From assembly GCA_003695605.1 (NCBI GenBank), contig RFIK01000224.1, forward strand, positions 1 to 19,788: DNA of 19,788 nucleotides. Direction: 5' to 3'. Source of the stretch: Chlorobiota bacterium (lineage in GTDB: Bacteria; Bacteroidota; Ignavibacteria; Kapaibacteriales; NICIL-2). The notes beneath the pieces are model-generated. The model saw nothing but the letters and a program-made list of their open reading frames with translations. It did no database searches and was not told the origin of the DNA. Positions 14,709 through 19,788 of this stretch are shown here, piece by piece (the stretch's first letter is position 1; every line of letters starts with the position of its first letter). Made by a program: the position numbers and the translations under genes.

Positions 14709-15326
14709 CTACAAGGAATCGCGCTCCATCTGGCGGAGCTGTTCGAGTGCGCGCTGCGCAAGGCGTCCCATCGCTGAGTTGGAATCTACTGCACGGCAGC
14801 GTTCCATCCACGCGATCGCTTGCGCGATCCTGCCGCGATCGAATTCCATGACCGCCATGTTGTAGAGCGCAATTTGGTACGATGGCGCTTGGCGAATTGC
14901 ACGCTCGGTGAGGCGCATTCCGCGAGTGCGTTCGCCAGTTGCGTACAGCAAAAATGCATAATCGGTGAGTGCAACAACGTTCGGTGAGCCAAGCGAATCA
15001 ATGTACCGACGGTATGTTGCCAAGGCAGCCAGTGTGTCCCCGACCTCGATTTGCAGGGAGCCTATCAATGGGAGCAGCGAGCTGTCCTTGGGATTCCGTG
15101 CAAGTGAATCACGGATCTGCTCAAGCACCGCACGTCGAGACTGCAAGTGTTGTTGCTGCAGGGTTGACTGTCGGATTTGCTCAAGTTGCTCAGAAATTTG
15201 AGCGCCGAATGTCTCGCGCCCATACCGCTCGTCCTTGGCAATTATTGCCCGCCGAATCGCAAACGACCCAAGAGCAACCACGAGTGCGATGCTTCCGAGA
15301 ACAAGCGCAGTGCGCCCAATGCTCAT
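14709..15326 (-). CDS. Membrane-anchored TPR-like protein
   Basis: The 205-residue protein has one N-terminal hydrophobic segment (about residues 7-24, TALVLGSIALVVALGSFAI), flanked by basic RRAIIAKDER, which fits an uncleaved anchor with the rest outside the cytosol. The remainder is helical. A coiled-coil-like, Gln-rich stretch (about 43-75) is followed by helix pairs spaced like tetratricopeptide repeats: LLPLIGSLQIEVGDTLAALA, then YAFLLYATGERTRGMRLTE, then ALYNMAVMEFDRGRIAQAI. I do not recognise a specific family. TPR proteins act as protein-binding scaffolds; the partner is unknown. It starts 33 nt after the HU stop and precedes the bS22-like gene by 43 nt on the same strand, so cotranscription is likely. 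Confidence 0.8.
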   Translation of the reverse strand: MSIGRTALVLGSIALVVALGSFAIRRAIIAKDERYGRETFGAQISEQLEQIRQSTLQQQHLQSRRAVLEQIRDSLARNPKDSSLLPLIGSLQIEVGDTLAALATYRRYIDSLGSPNVVALTDYAFLLYATGERTRGMRLTERAIRQAPSYQIALYNMAVMEFDRGRIAQAIAWMERCRAVDSNSAMGRLAQRALEQLRQMERDSL

Positions 15327-15359
15327 AGAGAGTGCAGAAAGTGAGTGGCTCCGCGCAGC

Positions 15360-15689
15360 CTAGAGCAACGTATCGCTGCGAGTGGTTGCTCGGGCTTTGA
15401 TTGCTTGGTCAACCTCGGCTAAGAATTCATCCGACGGGCGAAAATGCGGCGTAAATCGCTCGCCGAGCGGGAGCTTCTCGCCTGTGCGAGGATTTCGTGC
15501 TATTCGGGCACGGCGGGCTTTGACAGAGAAAATGCCGAAGCCGCGAATTTCAATCCGCCGGCCGTGCCGCATCGCCTCCTTGATGCCATCGAGGAATCCC
15601 TCGACGACGGCCTTGACCTCAAGTTTGGTAAGGCCAGTTTTACCAGCAATGTAGTCGACAAGCTCTGCTTTCGTGACGTTGTTTGCCAT
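15360..15689 (-). CDS. HU/IHF-family histone-like DNA-binding protein
   Basis: The 109-residue protein has the HU fold: N-terminal helices NVTKAELVDYIAGKTGL and VEGFLDGIKEAMRHG, then the beta-saddle IEIRGFGIFSVKARRARIARN. The minor-groove arm has PRTGEKLP (the RNPxTGE motif), and the closing segment FRPSDEFLAEVDQ contains the usual F-x-P. A C-terminal extension of about ten residues (ARATTRSDTLL) goes beyond the standard 90-95. It bends and compacts DNA; whether it is HU-like or sequence-specific IHF-like cannot be decided. The frame is open far upstream, into the uppS region, but ATG 15689 gives the family N-terminus MANNVTKAEL. It is the first gene of the minus-strand unit and divergent from uppS. 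Confidence 0.93.
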   Translation of the reverse strand: MANNVTKAELVDYIAGKTGLTKLEVKAVVEGFLDGIKEAMRHGRRIEIRGFGIFSVKARRARIARNPRTGEKLPLGERFTPHFRPSDEFLAEVDQAIKARATTRSDTLL

Positions 15690-15709
15690 CACGCAGTTCT
15701 CAGTGTGGT

Positions 15710-15718
15710 ACCTCCTCC
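15710..15718 (-). promoter_or_regulatory. GGAGGAGGT Shine-Dalgarno-like sequence upstream of HU, unusually far from the start
   Basis: The minus strand carries a near-ideal anti-SD complement, but 20 nt separate it from ATG 15689 and no alternative in-frame start lies at normal distance. It may be a leftover, a standby site, or act through RNA folding that shortens the gap. Confidence 0.4.
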
Positions 15719-15777
15719 ATCCGACGATCCTGGTATGAGCCACCGCAGAAATTGGCAGGGCGACAGCACCAGTTACG

Positions 15778-15785
15778 CAAATATA
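15778..15785 (-). promoter_or_regulatory. TATATTTG, candidate Bacteroidota-type -7 promoter box for the HU-led unit
   Basis: The minus strand reads TATATTTG, an exact match to the Bacteroidota -7 consensus TAnnTTTG, in the 189-nt divergent gap between HU and uppS. Transcription would start about 80 nt upstream of HU. No clear TTTG -33 box is seen 19-21 nt upstream, so support is partial. Confidence 0.35.
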
Positions 15786-15878
15786 CTGCCTGCCGTAGAG
15801 CCGGAATTGTCCACTCTCCCATCGGTATGCAGTGAGATGGGCACTATTTTCGCATCCTACACCGTCAATCAAACACCG

Positions 15879-16745
15879 ATGGATCGCCAACCGCATCAGT
15901 GGCTCAGCGAGCGTACCAGCGAGGATGTCGAGTGCCAGCGTGCACTACGTGCGCTGGAGCGCTTACCACGCCATGTTGCAATCATCATGGATGGTAACGG
16001 GCGCTGGGCAACTGCGCGGAACCTACCGCGTATCGCAGGGCATCGGGAAGGCATAGAATCTGTCCGAGATATCGTCAAAGCATCTGCAGAGCTTGGGATT
16101 AGCTACCTGACACTCTACGCATTTAGCACAGAGAATTGGAAGCGCCCCGAAGCAGAAGTGAACGCACTGATGCGGTTGCTCGAATACTACCTTCGCGCCG
16201 AGCTTGACGAGCTGGACCGAAATAACGTCCGTATCAACGCCATTGGAAAGCTCGTTGCATTGCCAAAGCGTGTCCAACGTATCCTCACGCGCGCCATTGA
16301 ACGCACTGCGGGCAATACTGGACTTGTTCTCACGCTCGCACTCAGCTATAGCGGTCGGTGGGACATCGTTCGCGCCGTCCAGATGATCGCCCTCGATGTA
16401 CGGCGGGGGAAACTTTCGCCAGAGGACATCAGCGATGAGCTTTTTGGATCGTACCTTTCCACTGCGGCGATGCCCGAACCGGATCTGTTGATTCGTACAA
16501 GTGGCGAACTCCGCGTGAGCAACTTTCTCCTGTGGGAGATTGCGTACGCTGAACTGTACTCGACTGAAACGCTCTGGCCGGATTTCCGCCGCCAGGAATA
16601 CTACCGCGCTCTTGCAGACTATGCGCGGCGCGAACGACGATTCGGTATGACAAGCGAGCAAGTCAGCTCAAGCACCAGTGGTGCACGGTACCGCTCGTAC
16701 ATCAAGGAATTGTTCGATTCCCTCGCCCCGCGCCGGAAACGATGA
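15879..16745 (+). CDS. uppS: Undecaprenyl diphosphate synthase (isoprenyl transferase)
   Basis: The 288-residue cis-prenyltransferase builds the C55 lipid carrier used for peptidoglycan and O-antigen. Motifs are HVAIIMDGNGRWA with Asp38, LTLYAFSTENWKRP, ALSYSGRWDIVRA, and the C-terminal LIRTSGELRVSNFLLWEIAYAEL, then LWPDF. The frame stays open upstream to 15444, but that region is antisense to HU and looks non-coding. ATG 15879 leaves about 30 residues before the core; ATG 15837 would add 14 more. A C-terminal tail after the usual end (about residues 250-288, Ser/Arg-rich) is a little longer than typical. The bamA start overlaps its stop by 4 nt (ATGA), so envelope lipid-carrier and outer-membrane assembly genes are coupled, as in many FCB genomes. 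Confidence 0.94.
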   Translation: MDRQPHQWLSERTSEDVECQRALRALERLPRHVAIIMDGNGRWATARNLPRIAGHREGIESVRDIVKASAELGISYLTLYAFSTENWKRPEAEVNALMRLLEYYLRAELDELDRNNVRINAIGKLVALPKRVQRILTRAIERTAGNTGLVLTLALSYSGRWDIVRAVQMIALDVRRGKLSPEDISDELFGSYLSTAAMPEPDLLIRTSGELRVSNFLLWEIAYAELYSTETLWPDFRRQEYYRALADYARRERRFGMTSEQVSSSTSGARYRSYIKELFDSLAPRRKR

Positions 16746-19087
16746 ATTCGATTCTTCGGACTGTGGTTGTCGTGACCGTCGGCTGTGGACTTGCCTGGGG
16801 GCAGACGTACCCCCGCATTGCAGGAGTCACAGTCGAGGGAAATCGCTTCGTGGATGAAGCAACGATCCTTGCTATCGCGCAGCTCCGAGTTGGTGAGCAG
16901 CTCGACCCTCGTTCGGACGTTCTGCAACAGGCGATACGCAACTTGTGGCAGCGCCGTCAATTTGCCGATGTTCGAATTGTTGTTGATCGCATTACGTCGC
17001 TGGGAGTCTTCCTCAAGATCATTGTGCGCGAAGTGCCTCGCTTCAACGCAGTCGAAATCCGCGGTAACAAAGAAATTAGCCTTGAAAAAGTCAAGGAAGC
17101 GGTTGGGAAGACCACAGGCGAGCTGATGCCATACTACGAGGTAGCACTCATTCGACAACGTGTGCTCAAGCTCTACGAAAAGGAAGGCCTGCTCTTTGCT
17201 GATGTCCACGTTGACACTTCAACAGCGAAGCTCCCCGGCTATGTGGATGTCATCGTGACTATCACCGAAGGTGATGAATACAAGGTGCGAAAAGTTGTCT
17301 TCGATGGTGCCCGGCATGTTCCTACTGACGAGCTCATAGGCGCGCTCGAGGAGAATAAACCAAAACGGTGGTGGCAATTCTGGCGCTCAGCAACATTCGA
17401 CCGCAAGAAGTTCTATGAGAAAGACATCCCTGCCATCCTCCGGTACTACCACTCCCGCGGCTACATTGATGCCGATACACTCGCGACGGAATTTGCCATT
17501 GACCGGCAGGAAAAAGCCATTGACATCCGCATTGCTCTCCAGGAAGGTACGCAGTACTACATCCGCACGGTGACATTCGACGGGAACACCGTGTTTCCAC
17601 AAGTGCTGCTTGAGCAGCGGCTGGGGATCGAGCCTGGAAGTCCTGCAAATCTCGACCAGCTCGAAAAGAACATCAACGGCAACGAGGAGCAGACCGACAT
17701 TCGCTCTCTCTACCTCGACAATGGCTACCTCGAAGCAACAATCCTCTATGACCTCCGCCGCGTTGCACTCGATAGTGTGGACGTCGCTGTCCACGTGTAC
17801 GAGCGCGATCGTTTCACCATCCGCCGCGTCGATATTGCTGGCAACACAAAAACCCAAGACCGTGTCATTCGGCGCGAACTCTTTACACGACCGGGAGACT
17901 ATTTCAACCGTGCTGCAATTATTCGCTCGGTCAAAGGGCTTGGTGTGTTGAATTTTTTCAATCCCGAAAAGCTTCGCCCTGATGTACGGCGCGTGCCAGG
18001 CGCACCAAACCAAGTGGACTTGATCTACCAGGTGGAAGAGCGCTCAACAGACGTGCTCAATGCATCCATCGGGTATGCCGGTCAATTTGGCTTGACTGGT
18101 TCGATTGGCGTGGCATTCAACAATTTCGACATCAGCAATCCGCTGCTCGGTGGAGCCGGACAGGTTTTCAGTTTCCAGTGGGACTTTGGGCAAGGGAATC
18201 GCTTCCAGACGTTCAGCATCAGCTTCGCTGAGCCTTGGCTGTTCGGAAAGCCGACGTCGGTTGGTTTCAACCTCTACGACACTCGCTACTTTTGGAACAT
18301 CGAGGGCCGGCGCACCGGTGGAACAGTCAATCTGGGACGACGGTTCCGTTTCCCCGATGACTTCTTCCGTGGCGATTGGTCGCTCATCTACCAGCGCCAG
18401 GTTGAGTACACCCAAACGCTCGAGCCAGCACGCACGTTCGATGAAGTCTCCGTGCTACAAACGATCAGCCGCACAAGCTTTGATAACCTAATTTTCCCCT
18501 CGAGCGGCTCTCGCTTTCGTTGGACGCTCCAAGCGTCACTCGGTGCCATCGGCATTGGTTCCTCGGACTTTCTCAAGAACGAGCTTCAGGTGGAGTTTGT
18601 CAATCCACTGTTGCAAATCGAAGGGTTCGATCGGCTGGTCATGTACCTGAACACCGAGTTCGGTTCCGTCGGTCGGATTGGAAATCGGCCCAATGGCGTT
18701 ATTCCGCTCATCCAGTACTACGCGATGGGAGGCAACGGGATCGCTGGAATCAATGTCATTCCGCTCCGTGGCTACTCCGATCGGAGTGTCGGTGTCCCTG
18801 GTAACAACAATCTTTCGTATTTCCGTCAGACGGCGGAGCTACGCTTTGCACTTTCGCTCAATCCGATGCCGATCTACATTCTGGCGTTCGCAGAGGCAGG
18901 AAACGCGTGGCCTCGGTTGCGCGATGCAGATTTGTTCACCCTCAAGCGCTCGGCAGGAGTTGGGATGCGTATCCTGCTCAATCCAATCGGCCTGATTGGC
19001 TTCGACTATGGTTATGGATTTGATACCGATAACCTCACGGGTAATCGCAGCGGTTGGAATTTCCACATTCAATTCGGTAATCGCTAA
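16742..19087 (+). CDS. bamA: BamA (Omp85), outer-membrane protein assembly factor
   Basis: The 781-residue protein starts with a signal peptide (residues 1-20, hydrophobic VVVVTVGCGLAWG, likely cut before QTYPRI). About five POTRA repeats span residues 22-430: examples are IAGVTVEGNRFVDEATILAI, VEIRGNKEISLEKVKEAVG, VRKVVFDGARHVPTDELIGA, VTFDGNTVFPQVLLEQRLG and VDIAGNTKTQDRVIRRELF. A 16-strand barrel follows; the conserved RGYS motif at residues 676-679 corresponds to the (V)RGF/Y loop of Omp85 proteins. It folds and inserts beta-barrel proteins into the outer membrane, which implies a Gram-negative envelope. The protein ends HIQFGNR rather than in the usual terminal aromatic residue. It overlaps uppS by 4 nt and is followed by its periplasmic chaperone genes. 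Confidence 0.96.
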   Translation: MNSILRTVVVVTVGCGLAWGQTYPRIAGVTVEGNRFVDEATILAIAQLRVGEQLDPRSDVLQQAIRNLWQRRQFADVRIVVDRITSLGVFLKIIVREVPRFNAVEIRGNKEISLEKVKEAVGKTTGELMPYYEVALIRQRVLKLYEKEGLLFADVHVDTSTAKLPGYVDVIVTITEGDEYKVRKVVFDGARHVPTDELIGALEENKPKRWWQFWRSATFDRKKFYEKDIPAILRYYHSRGYIDADTLATEFAIDRQEKAIDIRIALQEGTQYYIRTVTFDGNTVFPQVLLEQRLGIEPGSPANLDQLEKNINGNEEQTDIRSLYLDNGYLEATILYDLRRVALDSVDVAVHVYERDRFTIRRVDIAGNTKTQDRVIRRELFTRPGDYFNRAAIIRSVKGLGVLNFFNPEKLRPDVRRVPGAPNQVDLIYQVEERSTDVLNASIGYAGQFGLTGSIGVAFNNFDISNPLLGGAGQVFSFQWDFGQGNRFQTFSISFAEPWLFGKPTSVGFNLYDTRYFWNIEGRRTGGTVNLGRRFRFPDDFFRGDWSLIYQRQVEYTQTLEPARTFDEVSVLQTISRTSFDNLIFPSSGSRFRWTLQASLGAIGIGSSDFLKNELQVEFVNPLLQIEGFDRLVMYLNTEFGSVGRIGNRPNGVIPLIQYYAMGGNGIAGINVIPLRGYSDRSVGVPGNNNLSYFRQTAELRFALSLNPMPIYILAFAEAGNAWPRLRDADLFTLKRSAGVGMRILLNPIGLIGFDYGYGFDTDNLTGNRSGWNFHIQFGNR

Positions 19088-19117
19088 CATGAGTTTCACT
19101 ACTTTCGGTTTTGCCCG

Positions 19118-19657
19118 ATGATCTCCCGCCTCGTGATTTTGCTTGGCTGCGCAACGCTCGTTGCGCTTGCGCAGAAGGATGCCCCCACCAAAGAGCAGGC
19201 ACTGCGCATTGCAGTGGCAGACTTGGAGAAAATTGCAAAAGAGCTGCCTGAAGCTGTTGCAGCAGATCGCGAATTGACCGAGCTGCGCAAGCGCTTCCTC
19301 GATACACTCCAGATGATGGAAACAAAATTCAAAGAGCGCTTGGAATCGTACCAGAAAAGCAAAGCGATGATGACAGCAGAAGCACAGCGGAAAGAAGAAG
19401 ATGACCTGCGGGCTCTCCAGCAGCAGTATGCGCTCTACCAAGAAGAAAAGTTCGGTTTGCAGGGCGAGCTTGCTCGCCGTCGGGATTCGCTCCTGAGCCC
19501 GATTCTGAAAAAAGTCCAAGAAGCAGTCGCCACCGTCGCAAAAGAAGAGCGCTATAACTTCGTCTTCGACCGTGGCTCGAGCTTCTTACTCTACGCTGAA
19601 GACAAGGCAGATATCACGTACAAGGTTCTCGATCGAATCAAGCGTGGCAAGCAGTAG
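19118..19657 (+). CDS. OmpH/Skp-family periplasmic chaperone (first of two)
   Basis: The 179-residue protein has a short signal peptide (residues 1-18, LVILLGCATLVALA, likely cut before QKDAPT), then the OmpH layout: a beta strand ending IAVADLEKIAKELPEAVAAD, a long charged coiled-coil region (about residues 50-140, with LQQQYALYQEEKFGLQ), and a closing strand YNFVFDRGSSFLLYAEDKADIT. Skp-type proteins trap unfolded outer-membrane proteins in the periplasm and deliver them to BamA, which is encoded 30 nt upstream. The symbol skp is not given because two paralogues lie in tandem. No Shine-Dalgarno sequence is visible. Confidence 0.9.
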   Translation: MISRLVILLGCATLVALAQKDAPTKEQALRIAVADLEKIAKELPEAVAADRELTELRKRFLDTLQMMETKFKERLESYQKSKAMMTAEAQRKEEDDLRALQQQYALYQEEKFGLQGELARRRDSLLSPILKKVQEAVATVAKEERYNFVFDRGSSFLLYAEDKADITYKVLDRIKRGKQ

Positions 19658-19788
19658 TCTGATCCTGCAGCTTTCTGTGATAGCACTCCTCGTTGTGGGG
19701 GGAGTGACGGCGCTCCATGCGCAGAAAGTAGGCTACATCGCTTCCGATGCGATTCGATCGCGCTGGCCAGAGATGCAGCAAGCTGAAC
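19644..19788 (+). CDS. Second OmpH/Skp-family chaperone (3' end cut by window edge)
   Basis: A frame from GTG 19644 runs open to the window end. It encodes a signal peptide of about 26 residues (hydrophobic ILQLSVIALLVVGGVTALHA) followed by QKVGYIASDAIRSRWPEMQQAE, the start pattern of mature OmpH/Skp proteins (KIGYV...I...PE.Q.A). No ATG offers a signal peptide of sensible length. A GTG at 19677 would leave only about 15 residues, so GTG 19644 is preferred; it overlaps the previous gene by 14 nt. Only about 48 codons are visible. Tandem skp-like genes after bamA are common in Bacteroidota and Chlorobi. Confidence 0.8.
   Translation, partial: MASSSLILQLSVIALLVVGGVTALHAQKVGYIASDAIRSRWPEMQQAE

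Noticed and set aside
15444..15878. Long open extension of the uppS frame upstream across the HU gene (would give a 433-residue protein).
   Set aside because: It lies antisense to the clearly real HU gene, has no family resemblance, and the UppS core begins normally from ATG 15879.
19118..19180. Possible lipobox (LLGC) at the start of the first Skp-like protein.
   Set aside because: The hydrophobic stretch before the Cys is too short, and a normal signal peptidase I site (ALA before QKD) follows.
1..19788. Search for tRNA, rRNA, CRISPR arrays, insertion sequences, toxin-antitoxin or defence genes.
   Set aside because: No clover-leaf sequence, regularly spaced repeats, transposase motifs or defence domains were seen; nearly all bases are covered by conserved housekeeping genes.

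Overview
The window is about 19.8 kb of dense bacterial chromosome with moderate-to-high GC. It is almost entirely housekeeping genes in two converging blocks plus a third, divergent one. Several features point to the Bacteroidota/Chlorobiota (FCB) lineage: the order uppS-bamA-skp-skp, a rhomboid protease with the C-terminal tail I associate with that group, a 31-residue AURKAIP1/COX24-type (bS22/mS38-like) ribosomal protein, a TATATTTG element matching the Bacteroidota -7 promoter box, and very few Shine-Dalgarno sequences. Genus or class cannot be resolved by eye. A deep-branching, Kapabacteria- or Chlorobi-like organism is a guess. The short, single-insert-free IspG is unusual for classical Bacteroidetes and Chlorobi.

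Region 1 (1-7782, plus strand) is an iron-sulfur cluster assembly operon. It holds the C-terminal part of sufB, then sufC, sufD, sufS, sufU, a SufT-type DUF59 gene, a plant-type [2Fe-2S] ferredoxin, an IscR-like Rrf2 regulator, a second (IscS/NifS-class) cysteine desulfurase, an A-type carrier, and a superoxide dismutase of a crenarchaeal-looking subtype. It reads as a SUF module joined to a reduced ISC module (iscR-iscS-iscA plus fdx, without iscU or hscBA), with oxidative defence at the end. Genes overlap or lie within about 30 nt of each other.

Region 2 (7865-10013, plus strand) holds a stand-alone LON-substrate-binding-domain protein, folP (dihydropteroate synthase) and rpe, joined by two 1-nt stop/start overlaps. 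A hairpin and strong Shine-Dalgarno sequence precede the first gene.

Region 3 (10110-15689, minus strand, read right to left) holds an HU-family DNA-binding protein, a TPR-like membrane protein, the tiny bS22-like ribosomal protein (too short for ordinary gene finding), gap, pgk, a rhomboid protease and ispG. It ends at an intrinsic terminator whose T-tract overlaps the stop codon of the convergent rpe.

Region 4 (15879-19788, plus strand) diverges from HU: uppS, bamA, and two tandem OmpH/Skp-type chaperones, the second cut by the window end. It links undecaprenyl lipid-carrier synthesis to outer-membrane protein assembly.

No tRNA, rRNA, CRISPR, insertion sequence, phage or defence island is visible. 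I did not find a convincing new system. The most interesting points are the hybrid SUF/ISC operon with two desulfurases, the crenarchaeal-like SOD, the missed bS22-like gene with its strong downstream hairpin, and the short IspG.
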